DNA from: Salvator merianae
Taxonomy: Eukaryota; Chordata; Lepidosauria; Squamata; Teiidae
Reading direction: 5' to 3'
Length of the DNA: 64,000 nt
Assembly: GCA_003586115.2 (NCBI GenBank)
Contig: QVOM02000042.1
Coordinates: 35,098,115 to 35,162,114, forward strand
The notes under the pieces are model-generated. The model was not told the DNA's origin and did not search any database. It worked only from the letters and a program-made list of their open reading frames with translations. Shown piece by piece: positions 35,721 through 47,500 of this stretch. The number at the start of each line of letters is the position of its first letter. Position 1 is the stretch's first letter. Position numbers and translations under genes: made by a program.

Positions 35721-37073
35721 CTTCAAGAGAAAAAGAATGAAGACTTTCAGGAAAAGCATTTTTTCTCCGTGTTATTTGAGACAGGGATTGAGTTTATGCT
35801 TCTATAAACACCCCTCTGGCTTAAGAGACTTGTCTCTAGCTACTGTGATCGTATTCTATAATATAGAAATAGACAGACATCCATAATCTCAAACAAGTGA
35901 GATACCTTCAGATATACAAATAGATACATACACATTCACAGAACTGGGGAAGGGTTAGGGTTTTTTTCTACAACCACCTTCTAAAAGGAAGGCCCTGCTC
36001 TTACCCATCTACTTTACTATTTTATTACAGGCAGGAAACAAATGATTGGAAAAACATTCATACAGAGGTATGAATGTGACTTTACAGTACTTACACAAAC
36101 AAAGAAATCTCACTTAAGTGAGAGTTAAGTAGGAAAGCCTGGGAGATACCATGAAAAGGAATGAGAGAAAGTGAAGGAAAGAGAGAGAGAGAAAGATACA
36201 AATGGAACATGAATGAAGTAACAGCACTGAACACAGATTTGAACAGCTTGCTTCCTTTGTCTAGTTTTAGACAATACTGCACTTTAATCTTTGTATCATT
36301 TACCTGTTGTATATAATCAACAATAATTCCCCAAAACTTAGTATAAGCAATGGCTACCGCATGCCAAACACACACATATATATTTTTCAAATGCAGTGCC
36401 ACACACAGACAGGGTTGTTCTCTGATATCCAGGAAACAGGCATGCCTGATACATGTATGCAGGGTTAAATTTCACAGGTCAGCAATCTTATTTCAACCCA
36501 AAACTGACCTACATGAACCAGGATTCAGAACTGTCTCCAGTTTGGGCAGGGGAGAAAGATGGGACTACTGAAAATATAAGAGGCCTGTGTGTTCCTTGGA
36601 TAATCTAAGAAATAACACCATCAGCACTCTGTACATTGTTTTAGGAGTTTTAAGAACGCTGCTTAAGAAGGTGAAAAACAAAACTTTCTTTTTTAAAAAC
36701 CTGCTATTTAGTAGTGGCTGAGAATAATTTTTAGTTCCAGCTTTGTAAGCTGAAGTCGTTATCCATTAAACATTTGTAATATAGATGTAAAATGCATTTT
36801 ACAGGAAGTGCACTGGACAACTTAGAATTCCTTAACATTATAACCAAAAAATGAGATGTACTTAATGGATCTGAAGAAAAATAAGTTATATAATTCCTAG
36901 AAGTTATAACTCCATAGTTGCATGACTTGAAATATGCTCCACTTTATTTAGAATGTTAATAGGATATATATGACATTGTCACATATCAGAAGGTTTATAA
37001 AATTATAAATGCTGACCCATTTACTCTTCTCCTCAATGTTGAAGGACTGGCACAGAATATTCTTGTAGCCTAC
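35721..37073 (-). other. DAPK1 intron, nothing recognised
   Basis: A 1.35-kb AT-rich intron with a short GA-rich stretch near 36160-36200. No transposon family or exon recognised. Confidence 0.75.
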
Positions 37074-37271
37074 CTATAGGTTCTTCAACTGGAACAAGTG
37101 ATTTAAGGAAACTGAGCCAAAAGGTCACTTGGTTCAACTGTATTTCATAGGGTTCCTCAAGACTAAACAGCACAATGTGAACTGAGGTGGGATCATTTGT
37201 AGCAAAATAATCATAGCAGCAAAAATATACAGGATTTCCAGAGAACTCCCACACGCTGAAATCACCAATTC
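37074..37271 (-). CDS. DAPK1: DAPK1 exon: ROC domain, hydrophobic core
   Basis: The exon is 198 nt and both borders are phase 1. It encodes IGDFSVWEFSGNPVYFCC, then VHIVLFSLEEPYEIQ and FWLSFLKSLVPVEEPI, about human residues 805-871. The DFSVWEFSG segment occupies the position of the GTPase switch II (DxxG-like) motif. The acceptor is TTATAG|GAA and the donor TAG|GTAGGC. Confidence 0.95.
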
Positions 37272-37711
37272 CTATAAATAGGTAAATATACATTGTTAAT
37301 AAGCAGAAGAATATTTGCAACCATGTTTTCAGAGACAGACATTATAGTTATGCTCTCAAGGTCTTAAGGCATGCATAATTGCGCTCAGTAAAACTCTCTT
37401 CATTAACTCAAACATTTAAAAATCAAGGTCGATTAGAATTTCCTGTCCAGTCTGTGTCAACAAAAAAAAAATGAAAAAACATTAATTCGATATAATCCAA
37501 TACAGTATTAAATTGTCATTTATGGTAAAATACATAAACTGAGTAATATATTATCTATTTTGATAAAATTTCAAGCATATTATTATATGAATATTCTTTG
37601 TATTAGATGTTAAAATATTTTCTTAAAAGAATCAGAACTGATGATTTTATTTGATGAGACTGCAAATGAATAACATTTCATTTGCAAAATCAAAATGAGA
37701 CTATACCAAAC

Positions 37712-37925
37712 AGGCTGTGATCAGACGCAACAAAAAAAAGCACCTCCGAGGCGGCTCAGACACAGCTTCAAGGTGGGATTGTTCACACACCAGTCTGCCC
37801 CTCCCCCTTCTCATGAACATTCTATGCTAGAAAAGGTGGATTGGAGAAGACTTGGGGACACAAGTGCCACACACTGTCTCTCTGAGGCGCCTCCCAGTCA
37901 CCCCTTATGTTATATCTGAATACAA
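37712..37925 (-). mobile_element. Family H MITE in DAPK1 intron
   Basis: It starts AGGCTGTGATCAGACGCAAC and shares GGTGGGATTGTTCACACACC and CAGTCTGCCCCTCCCCCTTC with 54081-54302. It is the inverted counterpart of the copy at 7799-8002. Confidence 0.7.
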
Positions 37926-38109
37926 TCTCTGTCTACTGTTAGATAGTTATTTTGCTAACCATCAATGTGTGTGATATTTCACCTAGGAATGATAACAATT
38001 CAGAAATTAGATTATCACTGATCTGAAAAAATTGAGTTAATATTTTAGCTATTGTGAAGAACTCGGTCATTTATAGTTTTACATAGTGGTTAGGTTCCTG
38101 CAAACTGTG

Positions 38110-38600
38110 GTGTAGCCCCAGCATGCACTGTCTAAATAATTGCCGTCTATGGGAAATGGTAGAAGCAATGACAACAGCTTCTATATTGGTGTATGCACCA
38201 GATTGAAAGAATACAATGCTGCCAATGACAGAAGATTGGGTTGTGAAACTAACCCAACTAGCCAAAATGGACAAACTGGCATGCTTGATTAAAGAAAAGA
38301 CATTATCAAACTTTTTAAAAAATGTGGAACCCTTTATAAATGCTCTGCGGAAAAAAGAATAAAGATGTGATGATTTTGGGATTTAAAGAGTGAAGAGCTC
38401 AGAAGATCAAAAGAAGCAAAACAGATAAAAGGTGTAGAGCAGACAGGAATTATAGATTACTTGAAATCCTCAGACATGAGATTGGAAGTAATTTTACTTT
38501 TACTTTTTTCACTTTTTGGAAGTCTTATATATGCCTATTTTCTTTTTCTATGTTCTTACTGTATTGGAAATTTAATAAAAGGAATTTAAAAAAAAAAGGA
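38110..38600 (+). repeat. 5'-truncated L1 LINE, antisense to DAPK1
   Basis: A plus-strand frame near 38220-38360 reads QLAKMDKLACLIKEKTLSNF, then VEPFINALRKKE, resembling the L1 ORF2 C-terminus. A 3' UTR-like pyrimidine-rich stretch follows, then AATAAAAGGAATTT and a poly(A) run at about 38588-38598. Confidence 0.6.
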
Positions 38601-39523
38601 AGTGACAGAAGCAGAGGCTCAGTCTTCTAATACAATTCAGTGGAGTTTTTAACCATGGTTCCTTGAATATATGGATTTCCGAAGATGGCAATTACTGATA
38701 CACGGTGGTTCAGGGCTATCAATAATTTGCACCACCAGAAGTCACTGGAAAATGAAACAGTTTTTTTAAAAAAGCCAATTGATTTCCCAGCACTTAGGAC
38801 AAAGAGCACCTGGCAAGTTCTCTTTGCATTTGTGCAGAATGATGAATATACCTATGGCTTATTTGCTCGCGACTAAATTTACCAGCTGAAAGGACATCAC
38901 CCCTTGCTTAGGTGTAGCTTGATTGAGTAACACTTGGCAAGCAACCATCACAAGCATTCTTCTGCATAAGCCTACCCTGAGCTAAATATCTCAGCATGCT
39001 TGTTCATCAATAAATCCACAGGCAGAAGTTATCTCGAAGACAACAGATCCAGGATTTCAATCATGCATCATTTCAGGGATCACATGAAATGTTTAGGAAA
39101 GAGAGTTTTTAATAGGCTCATTTATGTGCTTTAAAACAGCCTATAGCTTTGTAGGCAGGGAATGTGACTTAGTCTATATTTTCCAGTAGGAGTGTAAGTA
39201 CAGAACGAGCTGAAATTAAACCACACCGCTAAGATTTCCTTGAAAATTTGAGCTTTTGTGCCAAACTTAATCACTGGCTTCAGCTAACACAGACTGCCTG
39301 AGTTACTGGATCTTAAAATACATAGCAAATTGTACACCTAGTCCTGTAGATGTATTTTGCCGGTTCCAAAATTCACTAAAAGACACTTCAGACTGTGCCT
39401 ACTCCAGTTAAGGAAATGAAGTTGTGCTGAGATGCCAAAAATATTCACTGTGATGCTTAAAACAGATCCCAAATAAGAACGGCTTTCCATAAAGGGTCAC
39501 ACCAACGAGTATGAAAAGTCTAC

Positions 39524-39712
39524 CGTTCAAATAAGCGTTCTGAATGTCGATGGCCTTGGTGGACTGATCGTCGGCTGAGCAGTGCGAGTGGTGAGAAGGC
39601 GAAACAAACACTTCCAGTACCCCTTTGGTCAGGCCCGGTTCAAACATCATGCTTCGGCTTCTGACGCTTACGTTCTCACAGCCAGGGTAAAGATTCGTAA
39701 TACTAACTGAAA
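39524..39712 (-). CDS. DAPK1: DAPK1 exon: ROC domain, middle
   Basis: The exon is 189 nt and both borders are phase 1. It encodes SVSITNLYPGCENVSVRSRS, then MMFEPGLTKG and STKAIDIQNAYLN, about human residues 742-805. The acceptor is TTCTAG|TTT and the donor ACG|GTAGAC. The split codon at each end completes Val and Gly as expected. Confidence 0.95.
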
Positions 39713-40436
39713 CTAGAATAAAGAAAGATGATACACCTTGGAAAAACATACACACGAGATGATTCCAAAAACCATCATGAAATTAAACACAGGGAGAGGA
39801 TGAATTCAAGAAGGCGGCGGCTCCTAGTTTCTATCAGTCACTGCCAAGAACTGTCTCTTTTTTAACATTTACAAGTGCGCATCAGTAAAGCCCAACAAAA
39901 GCCTTCCGTCCTCTTTCAGAGGTGAATCAGCAGTCTGAGAAAGCACCTGATCACAACTGAGGGAGGAGTGGATTTACTACCCCAAGGCTGCATTCGATCA
40001 TTTTTCATAGCTGACACGTTAAGCATTGTTTTAAAAAATCCTCGCTCTCTTCTTATCACGTGGACATTACTTCTAACAAATCTACATCTGTGTTGTGCCT
40101 TAAGGAAAGTGGCCTCACTAATGGAAAACAGAAAGATAAGCAACACTGCTGTAGCTTTTCCGAGTGGGAGGGTAAATAAAGACGCTGTTCCATGAACTTT
40201 CAACACTTTTATGTTATAGTGCACTATGCATCTTTGTGGTCATCTAACTCCCTCTAGTGGTAAGAAGAACAAATACCACCACTAATATCTGAAAACAAAA
40301 ACTGTACAGCATAACGATTTGCATCCATCTGAACACTGATATAGCCAGATTTCCTGAATACTTGATCAATTTAATCTTTTACGTTTTAAAAAAATGTGAA
40401 CCTGAAGGAAGTGTAGAAATTGAGTGCTTTCTTCCT

Positions 40437-40910
40437 TAGAACATAAGAACGTAAGAAGAGCCCTGCTGGATCAGGCCACAGCCCATCTAGTCCAGCATCC
40501 TGTCTTACACAGTGGCCCACCAATTGCTTCTGGGCATTCTCAAGCAGAAGACAAATCAAAACCTTCATCTGCTTTAGAGACATCCTACCTCTGTCTCCAA
40601 CCTAGAGGCAATACTTAGGCATCCACCATTCTAGTAGCCACTGATACACCTGACCTCCATGAAATTATCTAATCTTTGCTTAAAACTATCCAGGCTGGTT
40701 GCTGCCACTACCTCTTTTGATAGTAAATTCTGCTGACTGAAGACCCTCTGGGTGAGGAATGAAATCTGACTGGAGTTCCTTATCCCTGAAGAGGAAGGCA
40801 ATTCCTAGACTTTCTTGTATGTTGCTGCACCTTTCTTGTAGAATTGCTTTCCCCAGAAGGCAAGGCAAAGCTTCAGAATATTGTATTGGGTTGACTGTAT
40901 GGACTATATA
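40437..40910 (-). repeat. CR1-type LINE 3' end
   Basis: Minus orientation. AGCCCTGCTGGATCAGGCC and CATCTAGTCCAGCATCCTGT, followed by CAGTGGCCCACCAATTGCTT, are the widespread reptilian CR1 3' sequence. It begins with the tail ACATAAGAACGTAAGAAG. Relatives lie at 46883, 50800 and 58340. Confidence 0.7.
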
Positions 40911-42169
40911 TTTCATTTTTAACTAATACCAGTTTTTCAAAATGGGCATATTGATAATTTTATACTACTTCATCATAAGGTGTTTTTGTTGTTAATCCAA
41001 CTTGTAAGCTACTTGGGGCTACACGGCTGCAAAAGTGGTATATAAATGAGGAAAATAAACATAAAATTGTCCTTGAAGAATCTGGCAGGTAAACAAACAG
41101 GACACATTCTCCAACACTTGAAAATCTGAAACAGGGTGGGAAAAAAATTTCAACCTATCAGTCAACAGGGGTTCAATCAGAGAAGCATGTCCAGGGTCCA
41201 TGTCCTCAAATTCAGAGTGGCAAATCTGCTCCACATACATATAAAGCAGCATATTTTGATAGAACCTTGGCCATTTGGCTTGATCCCTGAGGACCTTGCC
41301 TGTTTTACCTGCTATAATGTGGCAACACCTTCAAACTGTTATTGTTCAAGCCTCTGAATCAGGCCTGTAATCCTATCAGGGGACAGGACATCTTTCTGCT
41401 CTGTACCTATTCACTGGGAAGGCAATGTGTTCTGTAGTCCCAAGAAGTTCTTAACTTCTTCTGACAAAATATAAAGCTGACACACAGTGACACTGCTTTC
41501 TAAACTTTTTGGAAAAAATACAGAAGTGGCACATAAAGCAACACTGATTTGAATTGGCCTCACTCACAAAGATACTAATTTTTAAAACTTTCTAAAAAAA
41601 AAGGAAATTACAAAATTAGCATGGAGGAAAACTGCTTAGTTCCATTTCTTTTGGAAGAGAAAAAAAACCATCGAGGAACAGTCTGCCTTTTTTCTTTGGC
41701 AGAAAAAACAAAATAGAACTGCCACAACAGCAGTCTGCAGTGCTCTGCTTTGCCAACATCTTTTGTGATGCAGTTTATTACATAAAAGATCTCTGTTTCT
41801 CTTCACACCTAGCAGGCAGTCTTTGGCCAGGAAGTTGCTTTTATAGTACAAGCAGGGAAGGAGGAAGAGAGAACGCAGCCTAGTTACTTCCCTATCCACA
41901 CCTGTGTGATGCCGCTACCTCTTCACAGGCCTTCTAGAATGTCCTTTATTTGGTACTCTATGGTTGGTCACTCCTAGAGCTTCCCTTCAGGAGCTTGTGT
42001 GTCTCCTTTGTTTGATGCACAAGGACAGCAGGGCTCACAGTTTGTGGCTGGATAAAAGCAGCCTTTTGCCAGGGTGCAGGGGTATCTCTGTGGATCAGGA
42101 GCATCCTGTAGGATCTAGGTGAACTGGAAGGTCTCACAGGAATATCTGGCATATTGCGACCTGGCATAA

Positions 42170-43080
42170 AGAGATCCTAATCATGTTTAATATTTGCATT
42201 TTTATCCCACCCTATACCCAAAGGTCTCAGAGTGGGTTACAAGAATAAAAACAAATTAAAATGAACCCACTAAAAACAATAAGAGTGCCTGAAAGTGGGG
42301 GAGAGGAAGCTATTTCCTTAGCCAAAGACCAGAGTAAGTAGGTTTGTCTTTACCAATCTTCTAAATATATATAATGAAAACGCCTGTTGCTCTTTAGTGG
42401 GGAGACTATTCCATAAAGGCTCTATCTCAAGTACCCATCCCTTTAGCTTCCGAAGGTGATGATACAACCAAGAGGGCCTTATCTACAGATCTAAAGGCAT
42501 GGCCAGGCTGATACGGGAGAAGGCATTCCTTTAGGTATTTTGGTCCCAAGCTGCTTAGGGTCTTAGAAGTCAAAATTAACACCTTGAATTGGGCTCCGTA
42601 GCGAATTGGAAACCAGTGGAGCTCTTTTAAAACCGACATGACGTGCATCTGGCCAGCAGTACCAGTTAGCAGTCTCACTGCTGCATTCTGCACCAGCTGC
42701 AGCTTCTGAACATTCTACAATAGCAGCCTTACATACAGTGTATTACAATAATCCACTCTGAAAGTTACCAGATAATGAATGACTGTGCTCAGATTGTCTC
42801 TGTCTAGAAAGAGCCAAAGCTGGTGAACCAGCTGTAGTTGGAAACAGGTGCTCTTGGCCACTGTCTCCACCTGAACTTCAAGTATCATTGCATTGTCCAA
42901 GAACGCACACAGATTATCCACCATGACATTCAGTTCCATTGAGAATAGGGTGCTTCTCTACTTCGCGGACCCAGACCCTGTGACACACAATTCCTCCATC
43001 TTGTGTGGATTCAGCTTCAATTTATGGACCTCCATCCAACCCATTACTGCCCCCATGCACCTGCCAATATGATTATATTT
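42170..43080 (-). pseudogene. CR1/L2-group LINE with decayed reverse-transcriptase C-terminus
   Basis: The minus-strand frame at 42427-42693 reads QNAAVRLLTGTAG, then VLKELHWFPIRY and FKVLILTSKTLSSLGPKYLK, a signature of L2/CR1-group ORF2 C-termini. The flanking 42700-43080 belongs to the same common squamate repeat. Stops outside this piece show it is not functional. Confidence 0.65.
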
Positions 43081-43615
43081 TCTTTATATTAAACTGCAAA
43101 ACAAGAGGAGAGATCTCTTTAGAGCAGGCTATTCAAAAAGAGAGAAATAAAAAAACATGCTGATAATAAGGAGAAGCACTGAACTATTTACCTTGACATT
43201 ATTACCCAATACAATAATCTGAAATTGTTCATGTCTGACACTGGACAAACCGTCAGGAAGTGTTAACAACATCTCCCCTAAACAGGTTTACTGAAATAAG
43301 AATAAGCACGTCTCTGCAACAGAGAAATCATGCTTTCCAAGAATGGAAGGTATTCTGATGGAGCAATTCAATAGTGCATTGGATCTTTTTTTGTTTACTT
43401 TTTCACAAACACATACTGAACGCATGCCCTCTGTAATGTTGATATACGCATCTTTTTTTTTTTTAATGACAAGGCTACATTCCCCATTTTATAGTAGAAC
43501 ATGCTGGAGCCAGGTAAAAGCAGTCATTAAAACTGCTCAAATTTTCTTGACCATAGAATATAACTTAAAAGGGGACAGCTATTCTCTTTAAAGTGTAAAG
43601 TCCTGGAAACAATAC

Positions 43616-43838
43616 CTGATGGTTTACTAGACAGGGGTGAAGGAGGAAACCTGACTGAATTCGTAGAAGACAGCCTGGGTCGACGCCTCCTGAAAAAGCT
43701 TCTCAGGAGTCCACACTTGAGAGACTCCACTAGAGTGGTTTTCCCAGATGCAGAGTGGCCAAAGAGCTTCAGCTTTATCCTTGGCTGCAGATTGTGCGTA
43801 GGTCTAAGATGCTGGATGAAAAGTGCTCTGTGGGTATC
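43616..43838 (-). CDS. DAPK1: DAPK1 exon: start of ROC domain with P-loop
   Basis: The exon is 223 nt, enters in phase 0 and ends one base into a codon. It begins DTHRALFIQHLRPTHNLQPR and contains the Walker A/P-loop GHSASGKTT of the ROC (Ras of complex proteins) GTPase-like domain. A basic stretch RSFFRRRRPRL and a Ser/Pro-rich segment ending PLSSKPS follow, about human residues 668-742. The human loop, as I recall it, has Gly where this one has Ala; the essential Gly-Lys-Thr is kept. The acceptor is TTCAG|GAT and the donor CAG|GTATTG. Confidence 0.96.
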
Positions 43839-43988
43839 CTGAAGAGAAAAGCAAAGAGCAGAAATGGTACAATCATAGATCACACAGGCCAGGTGAAAAA
43901 CATTTCTGCTTCGTTCTATAACATTGTTTGAAAATGCAGGAAAAAGCAACCAGACAGGTATTAATTGGTAATTAAACACAAATGTCAG

Positions 43989-44192
43989 CAGCGGCAGCCA
44001 GTGGCTTTAAGCCTTGGTGTTCGCCCCCTGTACGAAGCACACCATGGCCGTTTGTGGGGCCTCCGGGCCTCCGTACTGCCTCAGCAGGTCGACGTGCTGA
44101 GGCAGTACGGGGGCCCAGAGGCCCCGCAAACGGCCATGGTGTGCTTCGTACAGGGCGCGAACACCAAGGCTTAAAGCCACTGGCTCCCGCTG
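43989..44192. mobile_element. Nearly perfect 204-bp palindrome, hAT-like MITE family P
   Basis: The left arm runs from CAGCGGCAGCCAGTGGCTTT to CGTACTGCCTCAGCA. It pairs with the right arm over about 98 nt with about five mismatches, around an 8-nt GGTCGACG loop. It is CpG-rich compared with the surrounding intron. The similar-length frames on both strands arise from the symmetry. Confidence 0.82.
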
Positions 44193-45151
44193 ACAAATAC
44201 TCTTTTTTGGGATAATGATGAAACTGTATGCAATTCAAATCTTATTTGGACTGAAAGGACATCAAGATAAGCCTCCTGATTTAGCAGCTGTTGTTACCAG
44301 TTGAACTCTGTCTATTAGACAATTTATTCCATTCTCTATTATCTTAAATACATACTGTCTTTTTCCCTGCTAGTTGCTGAAAAGTTTTAACCTCAGATGC
44401 AGAAACTTTAAGAGCTTTCCCCCTGCTTCCAACATACAAAAATAGCCCTCAATAAAACAGAAGTATTTGCTGAAAACACCTTGAGTGCCTGCAGTAGGCT
44501 TTTGTTGCTTTCCTCCAGCAGGAGCCCAGTGCATTGGAAACTTGCTTGTTAGCATATAGTACCTTGCATCAGAATAGTTCTGCAGAGGAGTGGGCCCTCC
44601 TGTTCACAAGAGAATATGCTAAAACATCCTTTCGCTCGACTAATTAGCCAGCTTCTTAATGAACCAATTTCCACTTTTGCTGCGAATGGCCCAGATCTCT
44701 GCTTATGCCAATTTTATCCAGGCTTTGAGACCTGGAAGTCCCAAACGTTCTGGTCTCTTTCACCGAGCCTTCAGAAAGTGCACAATGAATGCGCTCTGGG
44801 GAAGGGGATAATAACCCGTGTCCCCAATGCTTATAACTGACTTTGTCTGTGCACAGGAAACCTGCACAGATGGGAGTAGTACACATCTATGTTCTTCTTC
44901 ATGAAATAAGGGAAAGCACTGTGGAGGATCCCAGACTATGTGCAGGCTCCAAGTACACTGTTAGTATGAGAACTGTGAGTGCCAGAGAAGCATAGAGGTG
45001 AAAAGGAGTACCTAGTCCAGTCACATGTTTTGTGTAGGAATCCAAAGCAGAGCACGTTGCTCCAAGCATTGCATGAAATTAAAAGACTCTAAGAAATGGG
45101 CTTCAGTTTTCCCCCTAGATATTGTGTTTATATGCTAGAAAAGAACAAAGA

Positions 45152-45371
45152 CTGCATTTATATCTAAGTTTTAATTCATTCCATCTTCAGACTGGATGAA
45201 CATATCAGCAAAGTGACTAGTCATTTTCTTTCCACATTATCTAACCCAAAGGTGGATTTTCTGCGTCAGATAAAAGCCAAATGCAAACAGCTTGCCATTT
45301 TGCCAATGTGTGATCTCACCCCTGACAGTGGACTGAAGCTGGGTCAAAATTTAGGTGTGAACACAGCTAAA
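45152..45371. mobile_element. Palindromic MITE, family D, copy 3
   Basis: ATCTAAGTTTTAATTCATTC at the left and CTGGGTCAAAATTTAGGTGT at the right form the arms. Internal CTTTCCACATTATCTAACCC matches copies 1 and 2. The termini are eroded. Confidence 0.6.
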
Positions 45372-45670
45372 GTATCTCTGAAATGAGACACTGTTTGGAA
45401 GCCCAGCTCAAAAATAAGAAAAACTGTTCTGAAGGAAAACATTCAAAGCTGAATTTGGCTCCTGGGCAGAGGATTATTCTCCTTGGCTTAAGGTTCTAGA
45501 ATAATATTTAGAAAGAGAGAGAGTTTATACTTCAGGTATTTTCTTAAAATGAAAATGAAAACTAGCAGTGAATTATTTACCAGGCAGGGTTTTTGCTTTG
45601 GTTTTTTTAATTTTTAAGTTGAATTATTAATTTTTTTTCAAGCTATCTTTTCAAGCAGTATTTTTCTCAC

Positions 45671-45748
45671 CTTTTTTAGACGTGTAAGAAGACTAGCAAC
45701 ATGTTCATGCTGTTCTGCCCTAGCCAGATCATCTGCTGTTCTTCCATC
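45671..45748 (-). CDS. DAPK1: DAPK1 exon: ankyrin to ROC connector
   Basis: The short exon of 78 nt encodes 26 residues, DGRTADDLARAEQHEHVA then SLLTRLKK, about human residues 642-667. It is the last incomplete ankyrin-like helix pair before the ROC domain. The acceptor is AACAG|GAT and the donor AAG|GTGAGA, both phase 0. Confidence 0.95.
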
Positions 45749-46882
45749 CTGTTAAAAAGCAGGAGTGAGAGAGAAAAAAAAATCACTCATGCTATAGTTC
45801 CAATATCCTCAGGGTAATAAGAAAATAAAGAATGTCAAAAGCAACTGTATTATGGAAACACCCCTACACACATACACACACCAAAGGCATTCTAAGCTGG
45901 CATCTTTAATTGGTTTAGCATTTAAAAGAGCAGAATAGATCCTTTTAAGGGAGCCAAATCTTGATAATTGCAGGACATTTAAGGCTTAGAATTTTAAAGC
46001 AATGCTTTATTCCTCCCAGCACGCTTGGCTCTATCTTTCCAAGGAAATGTACAAAATGCTTTTTTATCACAGCTATGCTTTTGTGATATTTCATATAAAC
46101 CACATGAGTCTTTTAGAGACTATGAGGGTGAAATGGTGATGCATATTTAAAGAGGAAGCAAAGAGGAGGGAACTGCATTTATATTAAACATGAAACTTCA
46201 GGGATTACTGTCCCTCCCAACTTGGGGAGGAACAAAACAAAAAAACAAAACAAAAAACAGAAAGAGAAAGGAAAAACACTGAGAACATAGGTTGAAAAAG
46301 GAAGGGGATCTGATCCATGACTTCTAATTAACCACTTTAGACAGCTCAACTATTTAAGATTAAATGAGCTATAAGAAAACTTGCTTATGACCACAGTCTT
46401 ATAGGGCTGCTACGTAGTGTAGTATAATACCTTATTAACCCACCAGTATTCACTTAGGTTTTGTAAAGAAAAACAACTATTTAATGACATTCAGTCTCTT
46501 CTGAAATATGGCTGCCTTTCAGATTAGGAACCATCTCCTTTCCATATATGGCGTGGCTTGGGCCAGTTGCAGGGCAAGCAGACTAGCTTTGAAACTGGAT
46601 TAAACGGAAAAAAATCTTCTGAAGCACATTTTCTGTCTCTGAGGCTAGACTTTTTGTTCTGCTTAATGAAAACAAATCCACAGTTTAGCACTGAAGCAGT
46701 GACAAAGCTGATTTGGGTGGAATTCCCAAAACTAAGGGAATTCTTTCCCCCACGGCTGATTTTATGGTGGGATGGGGTAAAACCCTGGTGGCAGTGCTGT
46801 ATGAAGGAATGTCCTTCCTGTGCCATCTGAGGGAACACACATCACTGTTGCCATTGAGGCCTGACACGATTCCTTCCACTAC

Positions 46883-47500
46883 ATAAAAATGTAAGAGGAG
46901 CCCTACTGGATCAGGCCATGGCCCATCCAGTCTAGCATCCTGTCTCACACAGTGGCCCACCAATTGCTTCTGGTATTCTCAAGCAGAATAACAAGGCAAA
47001 ACCATCACTTGCTCTCGACTCCCTGTAAATGGCCTTTAGAGGCATCCTACCTGTCTCTCAAACCTGGAGGCAGTTTGAGTGGGCATCTCTTCTAGTAACC
47101 ACTGATATACCTGTCCTCCATGAATTTGTCTAACCCTTTCTTAAAGCTATTTAGGCTGTTTGCTGTCACCCCCTCTTCTGGCAGTCAATTTCATAGACCG
47201 ATGATCCATGGGTGAAAAAAATGTTTCCCCGATTGCTGCGAACTCTCCTACCCATCAGCTTCATAGGATGACCTCTGGTTCTAGTGTTGTGTGATAGAGA
47301 AAATATTTTTTCTCTATCCACCTTTTCCACACTGTGCATGATTTTATGGACTTCAGTCAGGTCCCCTCTTAAATCTGTCTTTCAAGGCTGAAGAGGCCTA
47401 GAAGTTGCAGCCTGATTTCAGAAGGGAGTGTTCCTGTCCCTTGATCATTCTGATTGCCCTTTTCTACCAGTTCCACTTTTTCCACTGCAACTGAGATATC
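46883..47500 (-). repeat. CR1-type LINE 3' region
   Basis: Shares GGATCAGGCCATGGCCCATC and CAGTGGCCCACCAATTGCTT with the copy at 40437 and extends further into the element, with TCAGGTCCCCTCTTAAATCT and TCTATCCACCTTTTCCACAC, typical CR1 downstream sequence. Confidence 0.7.

Larger units (their letters stand above)
37272..39523 (-). other. DAPK1 intron carrying a MITE and an L1 3' end
   Basis: Contains the family H MITE at 37712-37925 and the 5'-truncated L1 at about 38110-38600, the latter antisense to DAPK1. The remainder is unrecognised. Confidence 0.75.
39713..43615 (-). other. DAPK1 intron carrying two LINE-derived repeats
   Basis: Contains the CR1-type 3' end at 40437-40910 and the CR1/L2-type segment at 42170-43080. 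Other parts, including 39713-40436 and 40911-42169, show nothing recognised. Confidence 0.75.
43839..45670 (-). other. DAPK1 intron carrying a long palindrome and a MITE
   Basis: Contains the 204-bp palindrome at 43989-44192 and a family D MITE at 45152-45371. The remainder is unrecognised. Confidence 0.75.

Noticed and set aside
42427..42693. 88-codon frame that looks protein-like
   Set aside because: It is a LINE ORF2 C-terminal remnant, not a host gene.
43965..44238. Similar open frames on both strands at the same place
   Set aside because: They are mirror readings of one palindromic MITE.
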